DNA of 64,000 bases from Brachyhypopomus gauderio (lineage: Eukaryota; Chordata; Actinopteri; Gymnotiformes; Hypopomidae): contig NC_135212.1 in assembly GCF_052324685.1 (NCBI RefSeq), forward strand, positions 49,875,898 through 49,939,897. Reading direction: 5' to 3'. Below the pieces are notes generated by a model that worked only from the letters and a program-made list of their open reading frames with translations, did not search any database and was not told the origin of the DNA. Below, in pieces: positions 1 through 12,558 of the stretch. Every line of letters starts with the position of its first letter. Within the stretch, counting starts at the first letter, position 1. A program made the translations under genes and the position numbers.

Positions 1-17
1 CTCTCGGCCACCTCGTC
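1..17 (-). tRNA. 5' fragment of tRNA-Ser(GCT) cut by window edge
   Basis: The 17 bases match the acceptor 5' strand and D-arm start of the consensus tRNA. The rest lies outside the window, so the array extends further left. Confidence 0.85.
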
Positions 18-149
18 GTTTGTGGTTGTGTGTCGATTGCGATTTCAAAGATGCAAACACTTTCACAGCACAAAAGGAGGCTTATCTGACTTGTGGGTCC
101 TGCACTTATATCAGGAGAGACGATTGTCAGAAATTAAAGAAAGCAACAC

Positions 150-231
150 CGACGAAGGTGGGATTCGAACCCACGCGTGCTATGCACAATGGATTAGCAG
201 TCCATCGCCTTAACCTCTCGGCCACCTCGTC
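150..231 (-). tRNA. tRNA-Ser(GCT)
   Basis: First whole copy. Consensus body with all stems paired apart from one acceptor G-U; AATTAC-type 5' flank; 3' trailer has T3-C-T3 rather than a T4 run. Confidence 0.85.
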
Positions 232-1433
232 AATTACAGTTGTGTGTCGATTGCGATTTCAAAGATGCAAACACTTTCACAGCTCAAAAGAAGGCTTTTC
301 TGACTTGTGGGTCCTGCACTTACAACAGGAGACACGATTGTCAGAAATTAAAGAAAGCAACACCGACGAAGGTGGGATTCAAACCCACGCGTGCTATGCA
401 CAATGGATTAGCAGTCCATCGCCTTAACCTCTCGGCCACCTCGTCAATTACTGTTGTGTGTCGATTGCGATTTCAAAGATGCAAACACTTTCACAGCACA
501 AAAGGAGGCTTATCTGACTTGTGGGTCCTGCACTTATATCAGGAGACACGATTGTCAGAAATTAAAGAAAGCAACACCGACGAAGGTGGGATTCGAACCC
601 ACGCGTGCTATGCTCAATGGATCAGCAGTCCATCGCCTTAACCTCTCGGCCACCTCGTCAATTACGGCTGTGTGTCGATTGCGATTTCAAAGATGCAAAT
701 ACTTTCACAGCACAAAAGGAGGCGTATCTGACTTGTGGGTCCTGCACTTATATCAGGAGACACGATTGTCAGAAATTAAAGAAAGCAACACCGACGAAGG
801 TGGGATTCGAACCCACACGTGCTATGCACAATGGATTAGCAGTCCATAGCCTTAACCTCTCGGCCACCTCGTCGTTTGTGGTTGTGTGTCGATAGCAATT
901 TCAAAGAAGCAAACACTTTCACAGCTCAAAAGAAGGCTTTTCTGACTTGTGGGTCCTGTAGTTACAGCAGGAGACACGATTGTCAGAAATTAAAGAAAGC
1001 AACACAGACGAAGGTGGGATTCGAACACACACGTGCTATGCATAATGGATTAGCAGTCCATCGCCTTAATCTATCGGCCACCTTGTCGTTTGTGCTTGTG
1101 TGTCGATTGCGATTTCAAAGATGCAAACACTTTCACAGCACAAAAGGAGGCTTATCTGACTTGTGGGTCCTGCACTTACAACAGGAGACACGATTGTCAG
1201 AAATTAAAGAAAGCAACACCGACAAAGGTGGGATTCGAACCCACGCGTGCTATGCACAATGGATTAGCAGTCCATCCACTTAACCTCTCGGCCACCTCGT
1301 CGTTTGTGGTTGTGTGTCGATTGCGATTTCAAAGATGCAAACACTTTCACAGCACAAAAGGAGGCTTATCTGACTTGTGGGTCCTGCACTTATATCAGGA
1401 GACACGATTGTCAGAAATTAAAGAAAGCAACAC

Positions 1434-1515
1434 CGACGAAGGTGGGATTCGAACCCACGCGTGCTATGCACAATGGATTAGCAGTCCATCGCCTTAACCT
1501 CTCGGCCACCTCGTC
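1434..1515 (-). tRNA. tRNA-Ser(GCT)
   Basis: Consensus body, AATTAC flank. Confidence 0.85.
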
Positions 1516-1861
1516 AATTACTGTTGTGTGTCGATTGCGATTTCAAAGATGCAAACACTTTCACAGCACAAAAGGAGGCTTATCTGACTTGTGGGTCCTG
1601 CACTTACAACAGGAGACACGATTGTCAGAAATTAAAGAAAGCAACACCGACGAAGGTGGGATTCGAACCCACGCATGCTATGCACAATGGATTAGCAGTC
1701 CATCCCCTTAACCTCTCGGCCACCTCGTCGTTTGTGGTTGTGTGTCGATTGCGATTTCAAAGATGCAAACACTTTCACAGCACAAAAGGAGGCTTATCTG
1801 ACTTGTGGGTCCTGCACTTATATCAGGAGACACGATTGTCAGAAATTAAAGAAAGCAACAC

Positions 1862-1943
1862 CGACGAAGGTGGGATTCGAACCCACGCGTGCTATGCACA
1901 ATGGATTAGCAGTCCATCGCCTTAACCTCTCGGCCACCTCGTC
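1862..1943 (-). tRNA. tRNA-Ser(GCT)
   Basis: Consensus body, AATTAC flank. Confidence 0.85.
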
Positions 1944-2075
1944 AATTACTGTTGTGTGTCGATTGCGATTTCAAAGATGCAAACACTTTCACAGCACAAA
2001 AGGAGGCTTATCTGACTTGTGGGTCCTGCACTTATATCAGGAGACACGATTGTCAGAAATTAAAGAAAGCAACAC

Positions 2076-2157
2076 CGACGAAGGTGGGATTCGAACCCAC
2101 GCGTGCTATGCACAATGGATTAGCAGTCCATCGCCTTAACCTCTCGGCCACCTCGTC
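2076..2157 (-). tRNA. tRNA-Ser(GCT)
   Basis: Consensus body, GTTTGTG flank. Confidence 0.85.
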
Positions 2158-2503
2158 GTTTGTGGTTGTGTGTCGATAGCAATTTCAAAGAAGCAAACAC
2201 TTTCACAGCACAAAAGAAGGCTTTTCTGACTTGTGGGTCCTGTAGTTACAGCAGGAGACACGATTGTCAGAAATTAAAGAAAGCAACACCGACGAAGGTG
2301 GGATTCGAACACACACGTGCTATGCATAATGGATTAGCAGTCCATCGCCTTAATCTATCGGCCAACTTGTCGTTTGTGCTTGTGTGTCGATTGCGATTTC
2401 AAAGATGCAAACACTTTCACAGCACAAAAGCAGCCGTATATGACTTGTGGGTCCTGCACTTACAACAGGAGACACGATTGTCAGAAATTAAAGAAAGCAA
2501 CAC

Positions 2504-2585
2504 CGACGAAGGTGGGATTCGAACCCACGCGTGCTATGCACAATGGATTAGCAGTCCATCGCCTTAACCTCTCGGCCACCTCGTC
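2504..2585 (-). tRNA. tRNA-Ser(GCT)
   Basis: Consensus body, GTTTGTG flank. Confidence 0.85.
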
Positions 2586-2931
2586 GTTTGTGGTTGTGTG
2601 TCGATAGCAATTTCAAAGAAGCAAACACTTTCACAGCACAAAAGAAGGCTTTTCTGACTTGTGGGTCCTGTAGTTACAGCAGGAGACACGATTGTCAGAA
2701 ATTAAAGAAAGCAACACCGACGAAGGTGGGATTCGAACACACACGTGCTATGCATAATGGATTAGCAGTCCATCGCCTTAATCTATCGGCCAACTTGTCG
2801 TTTGTGCTTGTGTGTCGATTGCGATTTCAAAGATGCAAACACTTTCACAGCACAAAAGCAGCCGTATATGACTTGTGGGTCCTGCACTTACAACAGGAGA
2901 CACGATTGTCAGAAATTAAAGAAAGCAACAC

Positions 2932-3013
2932 CGACGAAGGTGGGATTCGAACCCACACGTGCTATGCACAATGGATTAGCAGTCCATCGCCTTAACCTCT
3001 CGGCCACCTCGTC
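2932..3013 (-). tRNA. tRNA-Ser(GCT)
   Basis: Consensus stems; one C-to-T change between variable arm and T-arm; AATTAC flank. Confidence 0.85.
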
Positions 3014-3145
3014 AATTACGGTTGTGTGTCGATTGCGATTTCAAAGATGCAAATACTTTCACAGCACAAAAGGAGGCGTATCTGACTTGTGGGTCCTGCA
3101 CTTATATCAGGAGACACGATTGTCAGAAATTAAAGAAAGCAACAC

Positions 3146-3227
3146 CGACGAAGGTGGGATTCGAACCCACGCGTGCTATGCACAATGGATTAGCAGTCCA
3201 TCGCCTTAACCTCTCGGCCACCTTGTC
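3146..3227 (-). tRNA. tRNA-Ser(GCT), acceptor mismatch
   Basis: Consensus body but the 5' acceptor strand reads GACAAGG, giving an A-C mismatch; GTTTGTG flank. Confidence 0.75.
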
Positions 3228-4001
3228 GTTTGTGGTTGTGTGTCGATAGCAATTTCAAAGAAGCAAACACTTTCACAGCACAAAAGAAGGCTTTTCTGAC
3301 TTGTGGGTCCAGTAGTTACAGCAGGAGACACGATTGTCAGAAATTAAAGAAAGCAACACCGACGAAGGTGGGATTCGAACACACACGTGCTATGCATAAT
3401 GGATTAGCAGTCCATCGCCTTAATCTATCAGCCACCTTGTCGTTTGTGCTTGTGTGTCGATTGCGATTTCAAAGATGCAAACACTTTCACAGCACAAAAG
3501 GAGGCTTATCTGACTTGTGGGTCCTGCACTTACAACAGGAGACACGATTGTCAGAAATTAAAGAAAGCAACACCGACGAAGGTGGGATTCGAACCCACGC
3601 GTGCTATGCACAATGGATTAGCAGTCCATCCCCTTAACCTCTCGGCCACCTCGTCGTTTGTGGTTGTGTGTCGATTGCGATTTCAAAGATGCAAACACTT
3701 TCACAGCACAAAAGGAGGCTTATCTGACTTGTGGGTCCTGCACTTACAACAGGAGACACGATTGTCAGAAATTAAAGAAAGCAACACCGACGAAGGTGGG
3801 ATTCAAACCCACGCGTGCTATGCACAATGGATTAGCAGTACATCGCCTTAACCTCTCGGCCACCTCGTCAATTACAGTTGTGTGTCGATTGCGATTTCAA
3901 AGATGCAAACACTTTCACAGCACAAAAGGAGGCTTATCTGACTTGTGGGTCCTGCACTTATATCAGGAGACACGATTGTCAGAAATTAAAGAAAGCAACA
4001 C

Positions 4002-4083
4002 CGACGAAGGTGGGATTCGAACCCACGCGTGCTATGCACAATGGATTAGCAGTCCATCGCCTTAACCTCTCGGCCACCTCGTC
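4002..4083 (-). tRNA. tRNA-Ser(GCT)
   Basis: Consensus body, AATTAC flank. Confidence 0.85.
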
Positions 4084-4215
4084 AATTACAGTTGTGTGTC
4101 GATTGCGATTTCAAAGATGCAAACACTTTCACAGCACAAAAGGAGGCTTATCTGACTTGTGGGTCCTGCACTTATATCAGGAGACACGATTGTCAGAAAT
4201 TAAAGAAAGCAACAC

Positions 4216-4297
4216 CGACGAAGGTGGGATTCGAACCCACGCGTGCTATGCACAATGGATTAGCAGTCCATCGCCTTAACCTCTCGGCCACCTCGTC
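4216..4297 (-). tRNA. tRNA-Ser(GCT)
   Basis: Consensus body, GTTTGTG flank. Confidence 0.85.
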
Positions 4298-4643
4298 GTT
4301 TGTGGTTGTGTGTCGATAGCAATTTCAAAGAAGCAAACACTTTCACAGCACAAAAGAAGGCTTTTCTGACTTGTGGGTCCTGTAGTTACAGCAGGAGACA
4401 CGATTGTCAGAAATTAAAGAAAGCAACACCGACGAAGGTGGGATTCGAACACACACGTGCTATGCATAATGGATTAGCAGTCCATCGCCTTAATCTATCG
4501 GCCACCTTGTCGTTTGTGCTTGTGTGTCGATTGCGATTTCAAAGATGCAAACACTTTCACAGCACAAAAGCAGCCGTATATGACTTGTGGGTCCTGCACT
4601 TACAACAGGAGACACGATTGTCAGAAATTAAAGAAAGCAACAC

Positions 4644-4725
4644 CGACGAAGGTGGGATTCGAACCCACGCGTGCTATGCACAATGGATTAGCAGTCCATC
4701 GCCTTAACCTCTCGGCCACCTCGTC
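4644..4725 (-). tRNA. tRNA-Ser(GCT)
   Basis: Consensus body, AATTAC flank. Confidence 0.85.
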
Positions 4726-4857
4726 AATTACGGTTGTGTGTCGATTGCGATTTCAAAGATGCAAATACTTTCACAGCACAAAAGGAGGCGTATCTGACTT
4801 GTGGGTCCTGCACTTATATCAGGAGACACGATTGTCAGAAATTAAAGAAAGCAACAC

Positions 4858-4939
4858 CGACGAAGGTGGGATTCGAACCCACGCGTGCTATGCACAATGG
4901 ATTAGCAGTCCATCGCCTTAACCTCTCGGCCACCTCGTC
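4858..4939 (-). tRNA. tRNA-Ser(GCT)
   Basis: Consensus body, GTTTGTG flank. Confidence 0.85.
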
Positions 4940-5499
4940 GTTTGTGGTTGTGTGTCGATAGCAATTTCAAAGAAGCAAACACTTTCACAGCACAAAAGAA
5001 GGCTTTTCTGACTTGTGGGTCCAGTAGTTACAGCAGGAGACACGATTGTCAGAAATTGAAGAAAGCAACACCGACGAAGGTGGGATTCGAACACACACGT
5101 GCTATGCATAATGGATTAGCAGTCCATCGCCTTAATCTATCGGCCACCTTGTCGTTTGTGCTTGTGTGTCGATTGCGATTTCAAAGATGCAAACACTTTC
5201 ACAGCACAAAAGGAGGCTTATCTGACTTGTGGGTCCTGCACTTACAACAGGAGACACGATTGTCAGAAATTAAAGAAAGCAACACCGACGAAGGTGGGAT
5301 TCGAACACACACGTGCTATGCATAATGGATTAGCAGTCCATCCCCTTAACCTCTCGGCCACCTCGTCGTTTGTGGTTGTGTGTCGATTGCGATTTCAAAG
5401 ATGCAAACACTTTCACAGCACAAAAGGAGGCTTATCTGACTTGTGGGTCCTGCACTTACAACAGGAGACACAATTGTCAGAAATTAAAGAAAGCAACAT

Positions 5500-5581
5500 C
5501 GACGAAGGTGGGATTCGAACCCACGCGTGCTATGCACAATGGATTAGCAGTCCATCGCCTTAACCTCTCGGCCACCTCGTC
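5500..5581 (-). tRNA. tRNA-Ser(GCT)
   Basis: Consensus body; flank is a private GTGTGCG form. Confidence 0.85.
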
Positions 5582-6141
5582 GTGTGCGGTTGTGTGTCGA
5601 TAGCAATTTCAAAGAAGCAAACACTTTCACAGCACAAAAGAAGGCTTTTCTGACTTGTGGGTCCTGTAGTTACAGCAGGAGACACGATTGTCAGAAATTA
5701 AAGAAAGCAACACCGACGAAGGTGGGATTCGAACACACACGTGCTATGCATAATGGATTAGCAGTCCATCGCCTTAATCTATCGGCCACCTTGTCGTTTG
5801 TGGTTGTGTGTCGATTGCGATTTCAAAGATGCAAACACTTTCACAGCACAAAAGCAGCCGTATATGACTTGTGGGTCCTGCACTTACAACAGGAGACACG
5901 ATTGTCAGAAATTAAAGAAAGCAACACCGACGAAGGTGGGATTCGAACCCACGCGTGCTATGCACAATGGATTAGCAGTCCATCCCCTTAACCTCTCGGC
6001 CACCTCGTCGTTTGTGGTTGTGTGTCGATTGCGATTTCAAAGATGCAAACACTTTCACAGCACAAAAGGAGGCTTATCTGACTTGTGGGTCCTGCACTTA
6101 TATCAGGAGACACGATTGTCAGAAATTAAAGAAAGCAACAC

Positions 6142-6223
6142 CGACGAAGGTAGGATTCGAACCCACGCGTGCTATGCACAATGGATTAGCAGTCCATCGC
6201 CTTAACCTCTCGGCCACCTCGTC
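6142..6223 (-). tRNA. tRNA-Ser(GCT)
   Basis: T-stem 3' strand reads CCTAC, giving a G-U wobble; otherwise consensus; GTTTGTG flank. Confidence 0.8.
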
Positions 6224-6355
6224 GTTTGTGGTTGTGTGTCGATAGCAATTTCAAAGAAGCAAACACTTTCACAGCACAAAAGCAGCCGTATATGACTTGT
6301 GGGTCCTGCACTTACAACAGGAGACACGATTGTCAGAAATTTAAAAAAGCAACAC

Positions 6356-6437
6356 CGACGAAGGTGGGATTCGAACCCACGCGAGCTATGCAAAATGGAT
6401 AAGCAGTCCATCACCTTAACCTCTAGGCCACCTCGTC
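6356..6437 (-). tRNA. Diverged tRNA-Ser(GCT) with canonical T6 terminator
   Basis: Anticodon GCT in loop CTGCTTA (A37 changed to T). The variable-arm stem is altered and the D-stem keeps GCC opposite GGT with a wobble. Its trailer contains six Ts at 6348-6343, a strong Pol III terminator missing from nearly all other units. Confidence 0.65.
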
Positions 6438-6569
6438 GTTTGTGGTTGTGTGTCGATAGCAATTTCAAAGAAGCAAACACTTTCACAGCAAAAAAGAAGG
6501 CTTTTTTGACTTGTGGGTCCTGCACTTACATCAGGAGACACGATTGTCAGAAATTTAAAAAAGCAACAC

Positions 6570-6651
6570 CGACGAAGGTGGGATTCGAACCCACGCGTGC
6601 TATGCAAAATTGATTAGCAGTCCATCACCTTTACCTCTAGGCCACCTCGTC
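6570..6651 (-). tRNA. Diverged tRNA-Ser(GCT), anticodon-stem mismatch, T6 terminator
   Basis: Anticodon loop CTGCTAA is intact but the 3' stem strand TCAAT loses one pair. D-arm shares the CCTAGAGG form with 6356. Trailer has T6 at 6562-6557. Confidence 0.6.
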
Positions 6652-6780
6652 GTTTGTGGTTGTGTGTCGATTGCGATTTCAAAGATGCAAACACTTTCAC
6701 AGCACAAAAGGCTTATCTGACTTGTGGCTCCTCCACTTACACCAGGAGACACGATTGTCAGAAATTAAAGAAAGCAACAC

Positions 6781-6862
6781 CGACGAAGGTGGGATTCGAA
6801 CCCACACGTGCTATGCACAATGGATTAGCAGTCCATCGCCTTAACCTCTCGGCCACCTCGTC
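6781..6862 (-). tRNA. tRNA-Ser(GCT)
   Basis: Consensus stems with the C-to-T change beside the variable arm; its own unit carries the only 3-bp spacer deletion of the array. Confidence 0.85.
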
Positions 6863-6994
6863 AATTACGGTTGTGTGTCAATTGCGATTTCAAAGATGCA
6901 AATACTTTCACAGCACAAAAGGAGGCGTATCTGACTTGTGGGTCCTGCACTTATATCAGGAGACACGATGGTCAGAAATTAAAGAAAGCAACAC

Positions 6995-7076
6995 CGACGA
7001 AGGTGGGATTCGAACCCACGCGTGCTATGCACAATGGATTAGCAGTCCATCGCCTTAACCTCTCGGCCACCTCGTC
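6995..7076 (-). tRNA. tRNA-Ser(GCT)
   Basis: Consensus body; GTTTGTG flank; spacer marker GATGGTCAG shared with 11275 and 15555. Confidence 0.85.
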
Positions 7077-8278
7077 GTTTGTGGTTGTGTGTCGATAGCA
7101 ATTTCAAAGAAGCAAACACTTTCACAGCACAAATGAAGGCTTTTCTGACTTGTGGGTCCTGTAGTTACAGCAGGAGACACGATTGTCAGAAATTAAAGAA
7201 AGCAACACCGACGGAGGTGGGATTCGAACACACACGTGCTATGCATAATGGATTAGCAGTCCATCGCCTTAATCTATCCGCCACCTTGTCGTTTGTGCTT
7301 GTGTGTCGATTGCAATTTCAAAGATGCAAACACTTTCACAGCACAAAAGCAGCCGTATCTGACTTGTGGGTACTGCACTTACACCAGGAGACATGATTGT
7401 CAGAAATTAAAGAAAGCAACACCGACGAAGGTGGGATTCGAACCCAAGCGTGCTATGCACAAATGATTAGCAGTCCATCGCCTTAACCTCTCGGCCACCT
7501 CGTCAATTACGGTTGTGTGTCGATTGCGATTTCAAAGATGCAAATACTTTCACAGCACAAAAGGAGGCGTATCTGACTTGTGGGTCCTGCACTTATATCA
7601 GGAGACACGATGGTCAGAAATTAAAGAAAGCAACACCGACGAAGGTGGGATTCTAACCCACGCGTGCTATGCACAATGGATTAGCAGTCCATCGCCTTAA
7701 CCTCTCGGCCACCTCGTCGTTTGTGGTTGTGTGTCGATAGCAATTTCAAAGAAGCAAACACTTTCACAGCACAAAAGAAGGCTTTTCTGACTTGTGGGTC
7801 CTGTAGTTACAGCAGGAGACACGATTGTCAGAAATTAAAGAAAGCAACACCGATGAAGGTGGGATTCGAACACACACGTGCTATGCATAATGGATTAGCA
7901 GTCCATCGCCTTAATCTATCGGCCACCTTGTCGTTTGTGCTTGTGTGTCGATTGCGATTTCAAAGATGCAAACACTTTCACAGCACAAAAGCAGCCGTAT
8001 ATGACTTGGGGGTCCTGCACTTACAACAGGAGACACGATTGTCAGAAATTAAAGAAAGCAACACCGACGAAGGTGGGATTCTAACCCACGCGTGCTATGC
8101 ACAATGGATTAGCAGTCCATCCCCTTAACCTCTCGGCCACCTCGTCGTTTGTGGTTGTGTGTCGATTGCGATTTCAAAGATGCAAACACTTTCACAGCAC
8201 AAAAGGAGGCTTATCTGACTTGTGGGTCCTGCACTTATATCAGGAGACACGATTGTCAGAAATTAAAGAAAGCAACAC

Positions 8279-8360
8279 CGACGAAGGTGGGATTCGAACC
8301 CACGCGTGCTATGCACAATGGATTAGCAGTCCATCGCCTTAACCTCTCGGCCACCTCGTC
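8279..8360 (-). tRNA. tRNA-Ser(GCT)
   Basis: Consensus body, GTTTGTG flank. Confidence 0.85.
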
Positions 8361-8706
8361 GTTTGTGGTTGTGTGTCGATAGCAATTTCAAAGAAGCAAA
8401 CACTTTCACAGCACAAAAGCAGCCGTATATGACTTGTTGGTCCTGCACTTACAACAGGAGACACGATTGTCAGAAATTAAAGAAAGCAACACCGACGAAG
8501 GTGGGATTCGAACCCACGCGTGCTATGCACAATGGATTAGCAGTCCATCCCCTTAACCTCTTGGCCACCTCGTCGTTTGTGGTTGTGTGTCGATTGCGAT
8601 TTCAAAGATGCAAACACTTTCACAGCACAAAAGAAGGCTTATCTGACTTGTGGGTCCTGCACTTATATCAGGAGACACGATTGTCAGAAATTAAAGAAAG
8701 CAACAC

Positions 8707-8788
8707 CGACGAAGGTGGGATTCGAACCCACGCGTGCTATGCACAATGGATTAGCAGTCCATCGCCTTAACCTCTCGGCCACCTCGTC
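8707..8788 (-). tRNA. tRNA-Ser(GCT)
   Basis: Consensus body, AATTAC flank. Confidence 0.85.
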
Positions 8789-8920
8789 AATTACAGTTGT
8801 GTGTCGATTGCGATTTCAAAGATGCAAACACTTTCACAGCACAAAAGGAGGCTTATCTGACTTGTGGGTCCTGCACTTATATCAGGAGACACGATTGTCA
8901 GAAATTAAAGAAAGCAACAC

Positions 8921-9002
8921 CGACGAAGGTGGGATTCGAACCCACGCGTGCTATGCACAATGGATTAGCAGTCCATCGCCTTAACCTCTCGGCCACCTCG
9001 TC
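8921..9002 (-). tRNA. tRNA-Ser(GCT)
   Basis: Consensus body, GTTTGTG flank. Confidence 0.85.
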
Positions 9003-10204
9003 GTTTGTGGTTGTGTGTCGATAGCAATTTCAAAGAAGCAAACACTTTCACAGCACAAAAGAAGGCTTTTCTGACTTGTGGGTCCTGTAGTTACAGCAGG
9101 AGACACGATTGTCAGAAATTAAAGAAAGCAACACCGACGGAGGTGGGATTCGAACACACACGTGCTATGCATAATGGATTAGCAGTCCATCGCCTTAATC
9201 TATCCGCCACCTTGTCGTTTGTGCTTGTGTGTCGATTGCAATTTCAAAGATGCAAACACTTTCACAGCACAAAAGCAGCCGTATCTGACTTGTGGGTACT
9301 GCACTTACACCAGGAGACATGATTGTCAGAAATTAAAGAAAGCAACACCGACGAAGGTGGGATTCGAACCCACGCGTGCTATGCACAAATGATTAGCAGT
9401 CCATCGCCTTAACCTCTCGGCCACCTCGTCAATTACGGTTGTGTGTCGATTGCGATTTCAAAGATGCAAATACTTTCACAGCACAAAAGGAGGCGTATCT
9501 GACTTGTGGGTCCTGCACTTATATCAGGAGACACGATGGTCAGAAATTAAAGAAAGCAACACCGACGAAGGTGGGATTCTAACCCACGCGTGCTATGCAC
9601 AATGGATTAGCAGTCCATCGCCTTAACCTCTCGGCCACCTCGTCGTTTGTGGTTGTGTGTCGATAGCAATTTCAAAGAAGCAAACACTTTCACAGCACAA
9701 AAGAAGGCTTTTCTGACTTGTGGGTCCTGTAGTTACAGCAGGAGACACGATTGTCAGAAATTAAAGAAAGCAACACCGATGAAGGTGGGATTCGAACACA
9801 CACGTGCTATGCATAATGGATTAGCAGTCCATCGCCTTAATCTATCGGCCACCTTGTCGTTTGTGCTTGTGTGTCGATTGCGATTTCAAAGATGCAAACA
9901 CTTTCACAGCACAAAAGCAGCCGTATATGACTTGGGGGTCCTGCACTTACAACAGGAGACACGATTGTCAGAAATTAAAGAAAGCAACACCGACGAAGGT
10001 GGGATTCTAACCCACGCGTGCTATGCACAATGGATTAGCAGTCCATCCCCTTAACCTCTCGGCCACCTCGTCGTTTGTGGTTGTGTGTCGATTGCGATTT
10101 CAAAGATGCAAACACTTTCACAGCACAAAAGGAGGCTTATCTGACTTGTGGGTCCTGCACTTATATCAGGAGACACGATTGTCAGAAATTAAAGAAAGCA
10201 ACAC

Positions 10205-10286
10205 CGACGAAGGTGGGATTCGAACCCACGCGTGCTATGCACAATGGATTAGCAGTCCATCGCCTTAACCTCTCGGCCACCTCGTC
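10205..10286 (-). tRNA. tRNA-Ser(GCT)
   Basis: Consensus body, GTTTGTG flank. Confidence 0.85.
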
Positions 10287-10632
10287 GTTTGTGGTTGTGT
10301 GTCGATAGCAATTTCAAAGAAGCAAACACTTTCACAGCACAAAAGCAGCCGTATATGACTTGTTGGTCCTGCACTTACAACAGGAGACACGATTGTCAGA
10401 AATTAAAGAAAGCAACACCGACGAAGGTGGGATTCGAACCCACGCGTGCTATGCACAATGGATTAGCAGTCCATCCCCTTAACCTCTTGGCCACCTCGTC
10501 GTTTGTGGTTGTGTGTCGATTGCGATTTCAAAGATGCAAACACTTTCACAGCACAAAAGAAGGCTTATCTGACTTGTGGGTCCTGCACTTATATCAGGAG
10601 ACACGATTGTCAGAAATTAAAGAAAGCAACAC

Positions 10633-10714
10633 CGACGAAGGTGGGATTCGAACCCACGCGTGCTATGCACAATGGATTAGCAGTCCATCGCCTTAACCTC
10701 TCGGCCACCTCGTC
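10633..10714 (-). tRNA. tRNA-Ser(GCT)
   Basis: Consensus body, AATTAC flank. Confidence 0.85.
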
Positions 10715-10846
10715 AATTACAGTTGTGTGTCGATTGCGATTTCAAAGATGCAAACACTTTCACAGCACAAAAGGAGGCTTATCTGACTTGTGGGTCCTGC
10801 ACTTATATCAGGAGACACGATTGTCAGAAATTAAAGAAAGCAACAC

Positions 10847-10928
10847 CGACGAAGGTGGGATTCGAACCCACGCGTGCTATGCACAATGGATTAGCAGTCC
10901 ATCGCCTTAACCTCTCGGCCACCTCGTC
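10847..10928 (-). tRNA. tRNA-Ser(GCT)
   Basis: Consensus body, AATTAC flank. Confidence 0.85.
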
Positions 10929-11060
10929 AATTACAGTTGTGTGTCGATTGCGATTTCAAAGATGCAAACACTATCACAGCACAAAAGGAGGCTTATCTGA
11001 CTTGTGGGTCCTGCACTTATATCAGGAGACACGATTGTCAGAAATTAAAGAAAGCAACAC

Positions 11061-11142
11061 CGACGAAGGTGGGATTCGAACCCACGCGTGCTATGCACAA
11101 TGGATTAGCAGTCCATCGCCTTAACCTCTCGGCCACCTCGTC
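11061..11142 (-). tRNA. tRNA-Ser(GCT)
   Basis: Consensus body, AATTAC flank. Confidence 0.85.
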
Positions 11143-11274
11143 AATTACGGTTGTGTGTCGATTGCGATTTCAAAGATGCAAATACTTTCACAGCACAAAA
11201 GGAGGCGTATCTGACTTGTGGGTCCTGCACTTATATCAGGAGACACGATGGTCAGAAATTAAAGAAAGCAACAC

Positions 11275-11356
11275 CGACGAAGGTGGGATTCGAACCCACG
11301 CGTGCTATGCACAATGGATTAGCAGTCCATCGCCTTAACCTCTCGGCCACCTCGTC
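11275..11356 (-). tRNA. tRNA-Ser(GCT)
   Basis: Consensus body, GTTTGTG flank; counterpart of 6995. Confidence 0.85.
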
Positions 11357-12558
11357 GTTTGTGGTTGTGTGTCGATAGCAATTTCAAAGAAGCAAACACT
11401 TTCACAGCACAAAAGAAGGCTTTTCTGACTTGTGGGTCCTGTAGTTACAGCAGGAGACACGATTGTCAGAAATTAAAGAAAGCAACACCGACGGAGGTGG
11501 GATTCGAACACACACGTGCTATGCATAATGGATTAGCAGTCCATCGCCTTAATCTATCCGCCACCTTGTCGTTTGTGCTTGTGTGTCGATTGCAATTTCA
11601 AAGATGCAAACACTTTCACAGCACAAAAGCAGCCGTATCTGACTTGTGGGTACTGCACTTACACCAGGAGACATGATTGTCAGAAATTAAAGAAAGCAAC
11701 ACCGACGAAGGTGGGATTCGAACCCACGCGTGCTATGCACAAATGATTAGCAGTCCATCGCCTTAACCTCTCGGCCACCTCGTCAATTACGGTTGTGTGT
11801 CGATTGCGATTTCAAAGATGCAAATACTTTCACAGCACAAAAGGAGGCGTATCTGACTTGTGGGTCCTGCACTTATATCAGGAGACACGATGGTCAGAAA
11901 TTAAAGAAAGCAACACCGACGAAGGTGGGATTCTAACCCACGCGTGCTATGCACAATGGATTAGCAGTCCATCGCCTTAACCTCTCGGCCACCTCGTCGT
12001 TTGTGGTTGTGTGTCGATAGCAATTTCAAAGAAGCAAACACTTTCACAGCACAAAAGAAGGCTTTTCTGACTTGTGGGTCCTGTAGTTACAGCAGGAGAC
12101 ACGATTGTCAGAAATTAAAGAAAGCAACACCGATGAAGGTGGGATTCGAACACACACGTGCTATGCATAATGGATTAGCAGTCCATCGCCTTAATCTATC
12201 GGCCACCTTGTCGTTTGTGCTTGTGTGTCGATTGCGATTTCAAAGATGCAAACACTTTCACAGCACAAAAGCAGCCGTATATGACTTGGGGGTCCTGCAC
12301 TTACAACAGGAGACACGATTGTCAGAAATTAAAGAAAGCAACACCGACGAAGGTGGGATTCTAACCCACGCGTGCTATGCACAATGGATTAGCAGTCCAT
12401 CCCCTTAACCTCTCGGCCACCTCGTCGTTTGTGGTTGTGTGTCGATTGCGATTTCAAAGATGCAAACACTTTCACAGCACAAAAGGAGGCTTATCTGACT
12501 TGTGGGTCCTGCACTTATATCAGGAGACACGATTGTCAGAAATTAAAGAAAGCAACAC

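Larger units (their letters stand above)
454..1945 (-). repeat. Internal array duplication I, proximal copy
   Basis: Seven units including the marker variants at 578 (GCTCAATGGATCAG), 792 (CCATAGCC) and 1648 (CGCATGC) recur in the same order 16689 bases downstream at 17143-18634, with only scattered differences, such as GACAAAGG at 1221 against GACGAAGG at 17910. Confidence 0.8.
2588..5570 (-). repeat. Internal array duplication II, proximal copy
   Basis: About fourteen units recur in the same order 17331 bases downstream (19919-22901). Shared private markers include GATTCAAACC plus GTACATCG at 3788/21119 and GAAATTGAAG at 5054/22385. A few bases differ, for example CTCGGGCACC only at 21333. 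Confidence 0.8.
6871..11150 (-). repeat. 4280-bp higher-order repeat, copy 1
   Basis: Twenty 214-bp units whose order of variant tRNA classes is repeated exactly in the next 4280 bases. Inside it a 9-unit (1926-bp) series is followed by an 11-unit series that repeats the same nine and adds two consensus units. Copy 1 differs from copy 2 by only a few bases, for example the CCAAGCG variant in the tRNA at 7423. Confidence 0.85.
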
